A stretch of DNA of 37,763 nt from Erysipelothrix sp. (GCA_012841625.1 DUUI01000022.1:1-37763), one strand, 5' to 3'; positions 23,072 through 31,251 are shown, counted from the stretch's first letter. The notes: generated from the sequence alone by a model not told the origin. Numbers and translations: made by a program.

Positions 23072-24302
23072 TAAAAAACTAACTGAGATAAAAGTTCTCA
23101 GAGACCCAGTCCATGAATATATCCGAATCTCTGACGAAGTTATTTGGAATTTAATAGACACTAAAGAATTTCAACGACTCCGACGTATTCATCAGCTAGG
23201 CGGAACTTATCAGGTATATCACGGAGCTGAACATTCCAGATTTTCCCACTCCTTAGGCGTCTATGAGATATCCAGAAGAATGGTTGAAGAAGTCAAAGGA
23301 CTTAAAGAAAATCTGACTGTATTTGAACAGATTTCACTCAAATGTGCCGCCCTTCTACACGATGTAGGACACGGTCCCTTTAGTCATGCCTTTGAATCCG
23401 TCACAAACACCAACCACGAAATCATGAGCATTGAAATTATTTTAGGAGAGACTCAAATCAATCAGGTCCTTAAATCATACGATCCTAAATTACCATCCGC
23501 CGTCGCAAGCATCATCAACCATCAACATCCAAAAAAACTACTCACACAATTAGTGTCAGCCCAAATGGATGCCGACAGGATGGATTATTTACTCAGAGAT
23601 TCATTCTTTACAGGCGTTTCCTATGGCCATTTCGACCTAGAACGAGTTCTAAGAACACTACTCATCCACAACGACAGAGTTGTCGTCAAAGAATCAGGCA
23701 TCAATGCCGTCGAAGATTACATCATGGCCCGCTACCAAATGTACTGGCAAGTGTATTATCACCCGGTCTCCAGATCATTTGAAATCATGTTAACAAACAT
23801 GTTTAGAGCCATTAAAGATGTATACCAAGTTGACCCTGAGCACATCAAACTACTCACACCATTCTTTATTCCATTTATAAACGGTAAAGTCGTCAGTGTT
23901 GAAGACCACTTAAATTTAGATGAACCAACCTGTTACTATGGATTCAAAACGCTAAGTAAAAACCCTAAATATAAAACACTTCAAGACTTAGCAAGACGTT
24001 TACTTGACAGAGATTTATTTAAATATGTCGATTACGATGAAACCATCAAAGAAAAACTAGAAAAACTATTACTTCAACAAGGCTATGATTCAAAGTATTA
24101 TCTAGGATCAGACAGTATGAGACAAAGACCGTATATCCCATATAGATTAAACAATGAAGATAATCTCATTAGTATTCTACTCAGAGATGGAACAGTCGCA
24201 GAAATAACTAAAGTCAGCCCAATTGTTGAAGCAATGGCTGACGCAAAATTAAAAGAAGACAATAAGATATTTAGCATCAAGGAGATATTCGATGAACTTT
24301 AA
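23055..24302 (+). CDS. HD-domain phosphohydrolase (YwfO/SAMHD1-like dNTPase family)
   Basis: 415 residues. The HD metal site is visible: H in GAEHSRFSHSLGVYE (about residues 60-65), HD in ALLHDVGHGPFSHAFE (102-103), and D in QMDADRMDYLLRDSFFTGVSYG. The RLRRIHQLGGTYQVY segment before the HD domain is typical of dGTPase-like proteins. The family includes dNTP triphosphohydrolases, so nucleotide pool control is a reasonable inference. I start at ATG 23055; an in-frame TTG at 23046 has no better ribosome site. The start lies inside gltX (17-nt overlap) and the end overlaps pepP by 11 nt. Confidence 0.9.
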   Translation: MSVSINKKLTEIKVLRDPVHEYIRISDEVIWNLIDTKEFQRLRRIHQLGGTYQVYHGAEHSRFSHSLGVYEISRRMVEEVKGLKENLTVFEQISLKCAALLHDVGHGPFSHAFESVTNTNHEIMSIEIILGETQINQVLKSYDPKLPSAVASIINHQHPKKLLTQLVSAQMDADRMDYLLRDSFFTGVSYGHFDLERVLRTLLIHNDRVVVKESGINAVEDYIMARYQMYWQVYYHPVSRSFEIMLTNMFRAIKDVYQVDPEHIKLLTPFFIPFINGKVVSVEDHLNLDEPTCYYGFKTLSKNPKYKTLQDLARRLLDRDLFKYVDYDETIKEKLEKLLLQQGYDSKYYLGSDSMRQRPYIPYRLNNEDNLISILLRDGTVAEITKVSPIVEAMADAKLKEDNKIFSIKEIFDEL

Positions 24303-25515
24303 AAAAAGAAGACAAAAAGTATTTGAAACATTAAACAACAATGAAATGGCTCTATTTTTTGCCGGAAAACCAGTCAGAAAATCAGCCGACGCAGACTACC
24401 CATTTGAAGCCAATCGTAATTATTATTACCTAACAGGGATAAATGAACCTGAAGGTGTTTTAATGTTAATCAAACGAGAAAACAAAAACCAAGAAACTCT
24501 TTATATTAGAGACATAAACCCTGATATGGAAAAATGGATTGGTCGCTTTGTTCAACTTAAAGATGCCAGAGAAATATCTCAAGTTGATATGGTTAATTTC
24601 GTCAGTAATTTTAAAACACAATTTCAAACTTATTTATCCAGATCAAAAATAGAAGCACTCTATTTAGACTTAGATCGCCAACAAATGGACACAAGACCCT
24701 TTGAATCTGAGCTTTTCTTTGAAGAGATTAATAAGAATTATCCAGCACTACCTATTAAAAACAGTTACTTTGAAGTTGCCCGCTTAAGAACAATCAAAGA
24801 TGAAGACGAAATTAAATTAATTAAGGAAGCCGCAGAGATTACAAACCAAGCCATTGAATACGCCATCAGCAATATGGAACCAGGCGATTATGAATACGAA
24901 ATTCAGGCCGACTTCCTCTATGTCTTAAACAAAAACAATGCATCCGAAATGTTTGACACAATCATGGCCAGCGGAAAGAATGGGCCAATCCTTCACTATG
25001 TTGAAAACAATGCCCAAACTCATGATAACGATTTAATTTTATTTGACTTAGGAGCCAAAAAGAATCATTACGGCGCCGATATTTCAAGAACATATCCAGT
25101 CAATGGTAAATTCACAGAAAGACAGAAAGAACTGTACAATATCGTTCTAAAAGTTCAAGAAAAAGTTACCCAAGCCGCAAAACCCGGAGTAACACTCCAA
25201 GACTTAAACCAAATTGTCATAGATTACTACAAAGAAGAGTTACCAAAAGTAGGGCTAACACAACCAGTCGCAACCTATTATTATCATTCAGTATCTCACT
25301 TCTTAGGTCTAGATACTCATGATATTGGCCAAATCATAGGCGAACCACTTCAAGAAAACCAAGTCATTTCCAATGAACCGGGTCTATATGTTCAAGATGA
25401 AAACATAGGCATCCGAATTGAAACAGACTTACTCATTACAAAGGATGGATGTATTGATTTAGCTCCGCAGATCAAAAAGAGTGTCGATGACATTGAAGCA
25501 TTTATGAATCGATAA
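24292..25515 (+). CDS. pepP: Xaa-Pro aminopeptidase (M24B, PepP-like)
   Basis: 407-residue pita-bread metallopeptidase releasing N-terminal residues before proline. The N-terminal AMP_N domain includes FAGKPVRKSADADYPFEANRNYYYLTG. The C-terminal catalytic domain has metal ligands Asp in FDLGAKKNHYGADISRTYPV (two Asp), His in HSVSHFLGLDTHD, Glu in ISNEPGLY and Glu in IRIETD. An AAGGAG site precedes the ATG within the HD gene. Last gene of the ispF operon, followed by a terminator. Confidence 0.93.
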   Translation: MNFKKRRQKVFETLNNNEMALFFAGKPVRKSADADYPFEANRNYYYLTGINEPEGVLMLIKRENKNQETLYIRDINPDMEKWIGRFVQLKDAREISQVDMVNFVSNFKTQFQTYLSRSKIEALYLDLDRQQMDTRPFESELFFEEINKNYPALPIKNSYFEVARLRTIKDEDEIKLIKEAAEITNQAIEYAISNMEPGDYEYEIQADFLYVLNKNNASEMFDTIMASGKNGPILHYVENNAQTHDNDLILFDLGAKKNHYGADISRTYPVNGKFTERQKELYNIVLKVQEKVTQAAKPGVTLQDLNQIVIDYYKEELPKVGLTQPVATYYYHSVSHFLGLDTHDIGQIIGEPLQENQVISNEPGLYVQDENIGIRIETDLLITKDGCIDLAPQIKKSVDDIEAFMNR

Positions 25516-25555
25516 GAAACCAAAATAAAAGTATAAGAAAAAGAATACACAACCT

Positions 25556-25598
25556 AAGTAAATTCATTGTTTAACTTAAGCATGGATTTACTTTTTTC
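25556..25598 (+). terminator. terminator of the ispF-gltX-HD-pepP operon
   Basis: Stem AAGTAAATTCAT (25556-25567) pairing with ATGGATTTACTT (25582-25593, one G-T pair), 14-nt loop, followed by T residues. Confidence 0.85.
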
Positions 25599-25980
25599 TT
25601 TAGTGTTTATGAATATTTTAAAGACATAATCTCAACAACTATAGAAGGATTTAAAAATTCATCCTCATTGGTCACAATAAAGAGCATTCTATTAAATAGA
25701 AATCATTTTGCACATTATTTCATTAATAATTTAACGAATACTAGGCTATTATATACTAAAAAATAATAGTTTAACTACAAAATCAATATATAGTTGATTT
25801 AAATAAAAAATGTTAATATTAAAATAACAATTATGCGCACATGATGATAAGTGCAAATACATAGATTTTAACCAAGGATTTATCTAATAGTAATAGAGTC
25901 AATCGTAGTATCAATCCTTTTGTGTAAACTCAACTTTGTAAGTAAGTTGTGGATGGATATTTAAACAGATTTGTTAAGTG
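25599..25980. other. AT-rich non-coding stretch
   Basis: No open frame or RNA gene is recognisable. Weak AT-only inverted repeats occur (for example CTATTAT/ATAATAG near 25752-25771, and CAACTT/AAGTTG at 25931-25949). Together with the broken genes that follow, it looks like decayed DNA. Confidence 0.5.
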
Positions 25981-26144
25981 ATGATCAAAAATCAAAAACA
26001 ACTTGCTGTTGTACTAGTTCCAATCGTTATCCGTTATTAAAGTGGGAGGTGTTGAGAGAAAATCATATTGATGTTTTGTTGGTGCAATGTCGCAAAATAT
26101 CAAAAATGTGTTTCAGCAACCTGTTTAATGTAAGTGAAAGGTAG
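25981..26144 (+). pseudogene. remnant of an XRE-type HTH regulator gene (frameshifted)
   Basis: In one frame (from ATG 25981) the DNA reads MIKNQKQLAVVL. In another it continues SNRYPLLKWEVLRENHIDVLLV up to TAG 26142-26144. Joined, these resemble the core of a Cro/CI-family helix-turn-helix (tQkqLAe-Lgvsnrtv-KWE). The LAVVL-to-KWE distance is one base short of the expected codon number, pointing to a single-base deletion near 26015-26040. No intact helix 1 is seen upstream. A GGGAGGTG at 26043-26050 is part of the coding remnant, not a ribosome site. The call rests on pattern recognition only. Confidence 0.35.
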
Positions 26145-26152
26145 TTGAAAGA

Positions 26153-26578
26153 ATGAGACAACATAACCTTATTAAAACATCAATTTTTTCATTAGTCATT
26201 GGTTTGATTTTAGGATCGATTTATTAATATTTCTATACATCAGGCTATTTTGGCACACCACAATATGGATGGGACTTACTTGGTTTATTTATACTTGATT
26301 TTGTTCATCCATTAACCATTATTACAATAATCGTTGCAGGATTGATAGTTTATGCAATTTGGAAGAAGCCAGTACATATCGAAAACTTAAACTTAAACCA
26401 GTACCAAAAGATTATGCTCTTCACAACAACCGCATTAACAATTTTAATAGTTTATGTCTATCTTTATAATAGAAGTTTGTTTGATATTCTGATTTTCTTT
26501 TATTTCGTGATTATTGGGTTTGTAGTTTCTTACTACTTTATTTCAAAGATATTTGAGTATAAACCAGAAACTACATAG
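26153..26578 (+). pseudogene. four-helix membrane protein gene interrupted by an in-frame TAA
   Basis: From ATG 26153 the frame reads MRQHNLIKTSIFSLVIGLIL (continuing GSIY), then TAA at 26225-26227, then continues in the same frame with YFYTSGYFGTPQYGWDLLGL for another 115 codons to TAG 26576. Both sides look like one protein of about 140 residues: a first membrane helix (8-24), a loop with GYFGTPQYGWD, then helices around 45-64, 79-94 and 98-115. The downstream part alone (from TTG 26342) would lose the first helix and has no ribosome site. A single substitution would restore the frame. I do not recognise the family. Small HTH-regulator/membrane-protein pairs are common in Firmicutes, which fits the remnant just upstream. 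Confidence 0.7.
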
Positions 26579-26587
26579 ATATTGTCT

Positions 26588-26622
26588 AAACAGACCGGCT
26601 ATTCATCAAAGTCGGTCTGTTT
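26588..26622 (+). terminator. stem-loop after the broken membrane protein gene
   Basis: 12-bp stem (26588-26599 with 26611-26622, one G-T pair) beginning AAACAGACC, with an 11-nt loop. Only a weak T-rich tail follows, so termination strength is uncertain. Confidence 0.5.
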
Positions 26623-26651
26623 GATTAATATATTTATGAGTCGATAAAGAC

Positions 26652-26678
26652 AAAGCCAACACAGTTTGGCTTTTATTT
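26652..26678 (+). terminator. second terminator upstream of the ywiB-like gene
   Basis: AAAGCCAA (26652-26659) pairing with TTGGCTTT (26666-26673), 6-nt loop, followed by TATTT. With the preceding stem-loop it insulates the rpoE region. Confidence 0.65.
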
Positions 26679-26768
26679 AGCCACAAAACAACAACAATAA
26701 AAGACGCTACAAAAGACAGTTATATTTAAACGGTTTAATAGTTAATTATATCTTCACAGTTATCATAC

Positions 26769-26796
26769 TTGACAAGCTATTTTAATCACTTATAAT
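26769..26796 (+). promoter_or_regulatory. promoter of the ywiB-like/rpoE operon
   Basis: TTGACA (26769-26774), 16-nt spacer, TATAAT (26791-26796). Transcription start about 26803, with the GGAGG of the first gene at 26818-26822. Confidence 0.85.
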
Positions 26797-26827
26797 ATCG
26801 AGGAAAGCCGTTGTTGTGGAGGTATCC

Positions 26828-27208
26828 ATGAAGTTAAAGATTACAAAAATCGACAATTTAAAAACAGATATCATCCATGACGATTCAGCAATCATTACAC
26901 GTGATAAAAACAAGCTTATTGTTGAAAGCAAAAACATTAAGTGTGAGTTTGAGAAAAATGGAATGTATTTATTGAGAAAAACTCACGAGAGTACAACCGA
27001 GGGACTATTTAATTTATTAAGTAGAACACGAATGTCAGTAGAAACAGAGTATGGTCAAACACTATTTGATGTTAAGACACTAAAGTATGAATATAACGAC
27101 TCTGACATTGATTTGAAATATGAACTCTATAGTAACTCACAACTCGTTGACACTTTTCACTTTCATTTTTTATTAAAAAGAGAGGACGGGATTGAAGGAT
27201 ATGCCTAA
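26828..27208 (+). CDS. DUF1934 family beta-barrel protein (YwiB-like)
   Basis: 126-residue protein with mostly beta-strand character. The DUF1934/YwiB pattern shows in LLSRTRMSVETEYGQTLFDVKTLKYEY and in the alternating strand SDIDLKYELYSN. In B. subtilis ywiB lies near argS and rpoE, and here the gene is directly upstream of rpoE, supporting the call. ATG 26828 is chosen because GGAGG at 26818-26822 is correctly spaced; an in-frame GTG at 26816 would precede the ribosome site. Function of the family is not established. Confidence 0.75.
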   Translation: MKLKITKIDNLKTDIIHDDSAIITRDKNKLIVESKNIKCEFEKNGMYLLRKTHESTTEGLFNLLSRTRMSVETEYGQTLFDVKTLKYEYNDSDIDLKYELYSNSQLVDTFHFHFLLKREDGIEGYA

Positions 27209-27542
27209 TAGATCATTACAAGATGTCGCTGAAAAAGTGATGAAAAGAAAAAAGAAACCTGTAGACTTTAGAAAGTTATGGGATGACGTATGTAAAGAAG
27301 TAAACTTTACTGAGTCAGAAAAGAAAAGTAAGATGGCGAAGTTCTATAATTCTATGACCTTAGATTCAAGATTTATTCAATTAGAAAAGAATACTTGGGG
27401 TCTGAAAAGTCGCCAATCATACAGTAAAATCAAAGTTAACATCGAAACACTAGAACTTGATGATGAAGATGATTTAGATTTTGAAGACTTAGTAGACGAG
27501 AACTCTGATTCTTATGATTCAATCTCACTTGACACATATTAA
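27192..27542 (+). CDS. rpoE: DNA-directed RNA polymerase delta subunit
   Basis: Accessory subunit of Gram-positive RNA polymerase. The N-terminal HARE-HTH domain (about 1-75) contains KPVDFRKLWDDVCKEVNF and NSMTLDSRFIQLEKNTWGLKSR, matching the delta pattern FYTDLNIDGRF-----WGLR. An acidic tail (LELDDEDDLDFEDLVDENSD) follows. The protein is 116 residues, against about 170 in B. subtilis, so the tail is short. Two starts are possible: TTG 27192 with AGAGG 7 nt upstream, or ATG 27201 where AAGGA is too close. I report the TTG with reservation. It overlaps the upstream gene. Confidence 0.88.
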   Translation: MKDMPNRSLQDVAEKVMKRKKKPVDFRKLWDDVCKEVNFTESEKKSKMAKFYNSMTLDSRFIQLEKNTWGLKSRQSYSKIKVNIETLELDDEDDLDFEDLVDENSDSYDSISLDTY

Positions 27543-27562
27543 ACACCTTTCAGGTGTTTTTT
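27541..27562 (+). terminator. terminator after rpoE
   Basis: AAACACCT (27541-27548) pairing with AGGTGTTT (27552-27559), 3-nt loop, then T residues. It overlaps the rpoE stop and ends just before the ribosome site of the next gene, so some read-through to pepQ is likely. Confidence 0.85.
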
Positions 27563-27576
27563 CTTAGGAGGATACA

Positions 27577-28623
27577 ATGCTAAATAAAGTAAGAAACGAA
27601 ATGAAAAACCAACAACTAGACGGTTTATGGATAACTGATCCAAACAGTCTAAACTATCTATTTGAGATAGACATCGAAACCGGCGAGAGATTCATAGGTG
27701 TCTATATAACCCAAACATCAGTCAAACTTGTCTTAAACAAGCTATTTACAACTAACAAACTCGACATCATTTACTATTATGACCATCAAGACATCCATTC
27801 AATCATCGCAAGGCTCACATCAGGAACAAAAATCGGATTAGACAAAACAATGCAAGCACAGTACGCACTAAACCTCATTAATAACCACCCTGAAAAAGAA
27901 TTCGTAAACGGAAGTGACTGTGTCGATAAACTAAGAGCCATCAAAACAAAAGAACAAATAAATAAAATGATCAAAGCATCAAAACTAAACGACACCATCA
28001 TGGAAATTATTCGCGATGAACTAGAAGTAGGCATGACTGAAATACAAATCAGAGACCGCATCGAAGAACTATTCTACGAATACGGAAGTGAACCATGCTT
28101 TACAACAATTATTGCCTTTGGGGACCACGGCACCGACCCTCACGCCATTCCAACAAATAGAATTTTAAAAGAAAATGAATCCATCATTATTGACATGGGT
28201 TGTAAAGTCGACGATTACTGCAGTGATATGACAAGAACATACTTCATGAACAGTAACCCAATTCAAGAAATCTATGACCTAGTCCTTGAAGCTAACACCA
28301 AAGCCATTGAAGCCATAAAACCAGGTGTAACCTTCAGTGATATCGATAAAGTCGCCCGTGATATTATCACAAAAGGTGGATATGGTGACTATTTTACACA
28401 CCGCTTAGGACATGGCATAGGACAAGAAGTCCACGAACCCTATGATGTCTCAGCCTCAAACCATCAAAAAGTTTTACCAGGCATGTGTTTCTCAATTGAA
28501 CCAGGCATTTATAAACCAAAAGTTGACGGAGTCCGCATTGAAGACCTTGTTTATATTAATGAACAAGGAACAGCCGAAGTCCTAAATCATGTACCAAAAA
28601 ATAAACCAGTACTAAAAAAGTAA
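27577..28623 (+). CDS. pepQ: Xaa-Pro dipeptidase / aminopeptidase (M24B, PepQ-like)
   Basis: 348-residue M24 metallopeptidase with an N-terminal creatinase-like domain (about 1-120). Metal ligands: two Asp in IDMGCKVDDYCSDMTRTY, His in HRLGHGIGQEVHE, Glu in SIEPGIY, and Glu in VRIEDLV. It is shorter than the pepP-like enzyme at 24.3 kb and lacks the longer AMP_N domain, so it is not a recent duplicate. An AGGAGGA site lies 7 nt before the ATG. Whether it prefers dipeptides or longer peptides cannot be decided. Confidence 0.9.
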   Translation: MLNKVRNEMKNQQLDGLWITDPNSLNYLFEIDIETGERFIGVYITQTSVKLVLNKLFTTNKLDIIYYYDHQDIHSIIARLTSGTKIGLDKTMQAQYALNLINNHPEKEFVNGSDCVDKLRAIKTKEQINKMIKASKLNDTIMEIIRDELEVGMTEIQIRDRIEELFYEYGSEPCFTTIIAFGDHGTDPHAIPTNRILKENESIIIDMGCKVDDYCSDMTRTYFMNSNPIQEIYDLVLEANTKAIEAIKPGVTFSDIDKVARDIITKGGYGDYFTHRLGHGIGQEVHEPYDVSASNHQKVLPGMCFSIEPGIYKPKVDGVRIEDLVYINEQGTAEVLNHVPKNKPVLKK

Positions 28624-28632
28624 ATTTATATC

Positions 28633-28709
28633 TTGTACAAAACACAAAGCTTTTGTATAATGGAAAAGGGCCAAGCTCCTATAAGGAGTGGCTTTTTTAT
28701 TTTTAAACG
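28633..28709 (+). promoter_or_regulatory. pyrG promoter and CTP-responsive attenuator leader
   Basis: TTGTAC (28633-28638), 17-nt spacer, TATAAT (28656-28661). Six nt later the transcript would begin GGGCC (28668-28672). A terminator follows at once: CTCCT (28676-28680) / AGGAG (28684-28688), outer GCC (28670-28672) / GGC (28690-28692) and a T-rich tail. In B. subtilis, pyrG transcripts starting GGGC add extra G residues when CTP is low; the G-run pairs with the CU-rich arm and prevents termination. The initial GGGC and the CUCCU arm are both present here, so the same mechanism is inferred. Confidence 0.8.
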
Positions 28710-28720
28710 GAGGTGTAAAT

Positions 28721-30331
28721 ATGAGTAAATATGTCTTTATAACAGGTGGAGTCGTCTCAGGAATCGGAAAAGGGATAGTCGCCACATCATTAGGTCGACT
28801 ACTAAAAAACAGAGGATTAAAAGTTTTCCTACAAAAGTTTGACCCATATATAAACTTTGACCCAGGAACAATGTCACCATATCAACATGGTGAAGTTTTC
28901 GTCACCAAAGACGGCGCAGAAACAGACCTAGACATTGGACACTATGAACGATTCATCGATGAAGAATTAACTCAAAACGCAAACATCACAACCGGCCGTG
29001 TATACATGAATGTCATAGACAAAGAGCGACGCGGTGAATATAATGGCGCAACAGTTCAAGTTGTTCCTCACATTACCGACGAAATCAAACAAAAGATATA
29101 CGACGCCTCAAAAGAATACGAAGCCGATGTCGTAATAACAGAAATCGGTGGCACAGTCGGCGATATTGAATCACTCCCATTTATAGAAGCAGTCAGACAA
29201 TTTCACGGTGAACACGAAAAAGATGATGTCGTCATAATCCACACAGCCCTAGTCCCTGAAATACCAGGCTCTGATGAACTTAAAACAAAACCAATTCAAC
29301 ACTCCTATAAACAACTTATGTCACTAGGCGTAAAACCTAATATGATTGTCACTCGAAGCAACTCAAAAATTGACCAAGAAATCCGAAAAAAAATAGCCAT
29401 GTTCTGTGATGTAAGAGAACATGCCATTATCGAAAGCCCGAATGTTGAAAATATTTACGAACTCCCAATCATTTTAAACCGTCAAGGATTAGACGATTAT
29501 GTCGTCCATAAACTGAACTTAGACGTTAGACCAGCAGAAATGCACGAATGGAATGAAATGGTCTTTAAACAACAACATTTAAGTCATAAAGTTAAAATTG
29601 CGTTAGTTGGAAAATATGTTCAATTACACGATGCCTATTTATCAGTCGTCGAATCACTAAAACATGCCGGCCTAGCACATGACAGTGAAGTGGAAATTGA
29701 TTGGGTCAATTCAGAAATACTAAACCCAGAAAATATCGATGAATACTTAAAAAATGTCGATGGCATTATTGTGCCAGGAGGCTTTGGCGCACGAGGCACT
29801 AACGGAAAAATACTAGCCTCAAAATATGCACGCGAAAACAAGATTCCTTTTTTTGGAATTAGTATGGGTATGCAAACAGCAATTATTGATATTGCCAGAG
29901 AATTAGCCGGACTTGAAGGAGCTAATTCACCAGAATTTGATGAAAATACACCACACCCAATCTTTTCCTTAATGGAAAACCATGACGGTGAAGAAGTTTT
30001 AGGAGGCACATTAAGACTAGGTGATTATCCATGTCAACTTGTCGAAGGCTCAAAGGTTCACGCTCTATATCAAGAAACAGACATCGTTGAAAGACATCGT
30101 CATCGCTATGAGTTAAATAACGATTATCGTGAAGTCTTAGAAAAAGCAGGAATTGATTTTGTAGGTCTATCACCAGATGAATCTCTAATAGAAATTTTTG
30201 AACTAAGAGATTATCCATTCTTTGTAGCCTGTCAATTCCATCCTGAATTCAAGTCGCGCCCAAATAGAGCACATCCTCTATTTAAAGGATTAATAGAAGC
30301 ATCCATTCAAAACAAATTATCAAAACAATAG
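28721..30331 (+). CDS. pyrG: CTP synthase with Ser replacing the glutaminase Cys
   Basis: 536 residues. The N-terminal amidoligase domain is intact: FITGGVVSGIGKGI, QKFDPYINFDPGTMSP and DLDIGHYERF. The C-terminal glutamine amidotransferase domain has GGFGARGTNGKI, ERHRHRYELNN and CQFHPEF (His507 and Glu509 of the triad). The nucleophile motif, normally GICLGMQ, reads GISMGMQ: Ser381 (AGT, 29861-29863) in place of Cys. Glutamine hydrolysis should be lost or strongly reduced, leaving ammonia-dependent CTP formation from UTP and ATP. The start at ATG 28721 follows GGAGGTG; an upstream in-frame extension runs through the terminator and is excluded. Confidence 0.95.
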   Translation: MSKYVFITGGVVSGIGKGIVATSLGRLLKNRGLKVFLQKFDPYINFDPGTMSPYQHGEVFVTKDGAETDLDIGHYERFIDEELTQNANITTGRVYMNVIDKERRGEYNGATVQVVPHITDEIKQKIYDASKEYEADVVITEIGGTVGDIESLPFIEAVRQFHGEHEKDDVVIIHTALVPEIPGSDELKTKPIQHSYKQLMSLGVKPNMIVTRSNSKIDQEIRKKIAMFCDVREHAIIESPNVENIYELPIILNRQGLDDYVVHKLNLDVRPAEMHEWNEMVFKQQHLSHKVKIALVGKYVQLHDAYLSVVESLKHAGLAHDSEVEIDWVNSEILNPENIDEYLKNVDGIIVPGGFGARGTNGKILASKYARENKIPFFGISMGMQTAIIDIARELAGLEGANSPEFDENTPHPIFSLMENHDGEEVLGGTLRLGDYPCQLVEGSKVHALYQETDIVERHRHRYELNNDYREVLEKAGIDFVGLSPDESLIEIFELRDYPFFVACQFHPEFKSRPNRAHPLFKGLIEASIQNKLSKQ

Positions 30332-30333
30332 TT

Positions 30334-30362
30334 AAAACGCATCCAACCGGATGCGTTTTTTC
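30334..30362 (+). terminator. terminator of pyrG
   Basis: AAAACGCATCC (30334-30344), loop AACC, GGATGCGTTTT (30349-30359), then T residues. It lies between the convergent pyrG and class I aldolase genes; the A-run on the other side could also help terminate the minus-strand transcript. Confidence 0.93.
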
Positions 30363-30363
30363 A

Positions 30364-31251
30364 TTAAGCAATAGATGCTTTGTAGATACTAGTAACGGAC
30401 TCTTTCATGGTCGAGTTAAATTCATCATCGGATTGCGCAACATGTAAACCCTCAGACAAAGCTCTTGAGAAACTAGCAACAACATTTGTGTTACGTGAAA
30501 GCTTTTCATTAGCAACATCCCTTGAATACCCACCAGACAAAGCGACAACTCTCATCACGGACGGATGATCAGTTAGGTCTTCATACAAATTATCCTGCTC
30601 AGGAAGAGTAAGCTTAAAGATGACTCGATCAATTAATTTAAGATCATTTAATGCGATGTCAAGTTCTTCCTTTAAGAGTCTTTCAGCTTCTTTTTTATCC
30701 TTTGCGTGAATATTAACCTCCGGTTCAATAATAGGTATTAAACCAGCATCAATAACTTTTCTAGCAATGTCAAATTGTTGTTTCACAACAGCCTTAATTC
30801 CCTCATGATTAGCTTCATGAATGACTGAGCGCATCTTAGTCCCAAAGATATGTTTGCCATTAGCTCTATGAAGAAGATTATCTAGAGTATCAATGTCTTT
30901 CATCATTTGGACACCATTTTGTTTATCAGCCAGTCCCTTGTCGATCTTCAAGAAAGGAATGATTCCTTTTTGTTGCCACAGATAATCAGCCGTATCGATT
31001 CCATCAATTTGTCGATCCATCGTATTTTCAAAGAGGATAGCTCCAAGAATATAGTCTGAATTAAATGAAGGGCTTTTTATGATGCGAGTTCTCATCTCAT
31101 GAACTAGATTAAACATCTCATCTTCATTTTGATAAGCATCTTCACTGACCCCATAAGCCAAAAGAGCTTTAGGAGTACTTCCTCCACTTTGGTCGAGTGC
31201 TGCGATAAATCCAAGATCATTACTCATTCTATCGAATTGTTGTTTGTTCAT
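30364..31251 (-). CDS. fda: class I fructose-bisphosphate aldolase (Fda type)
   Basis: Schiff-base aldolase of 295 residues resembling the staphylococcal enzyme. The N-terminal [13 protein letters not shown] holds the substrate-phosphate region, EPE is at 176-178, the likely Schiff-base Lys213 is in IFKLTLPE, and ALSGGYSR (near 237-244) is typical. It catalyses reversible cleavage of fructose 1,6-bisphosphate without metal. The ATG is preceded on the minus strand by GAGGTG, and an extended -10 (TGGTATAAT, hexamer 31285-31280) lies upstream. It is divergent from the class II aldolase gene across 126 nt. Confidence 0.93.
   Translation of the reverse strand: MNKQQFDRMSNDLGFIAALDQSGGSTPKALLAYGVSEDAYQNEDEMFNLVHEMRTRIIKSPSFNSDYILGAILFENTMDRQIDGIDTADYLWQQKGIIPFLKIDKGLADKQNGVQMMKDIDTLDNLLHRANGKHIFGTKMRSVIHEANHEGIKAVVKQQFDIARKVIDAGLIPIIEPEVNIHAKDKKEAERLLKEELDIALNDLKLIDRVIFKLTLPEQDNLYEDLTDHPSVMRVVALSGGYSRDVANEKLSRNTNVVASFSRALSEGLHVAQSDDEFNSTMKESVTSIYKASIA

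Noticed and set aside
26071-26133. Possible 20-residue Cys-rich peptide after a GGGAGGTG sequence
   Set aside because: The GGGAGGTG is 20 nt from the ATG, too far, and is better explained as part of the frameshifted HTH remnant (encoding KWEV).
28688-28720. An 11-residue N-terminal extension of pyrG from an upstream in-frame start
   Set aside because: It would be translated from within the leader terminator and lacks a ribosome site; GGAGGTG correctly precedes ATG 28721, and MSKYVFITGG is the normal PyrG start.
29635-30009. Open frame of 124 codons antisense to pyrG
   Set aside because: Wholly within the conserved amidotransferase domain, with no initiation signal and no recognisable protein features.
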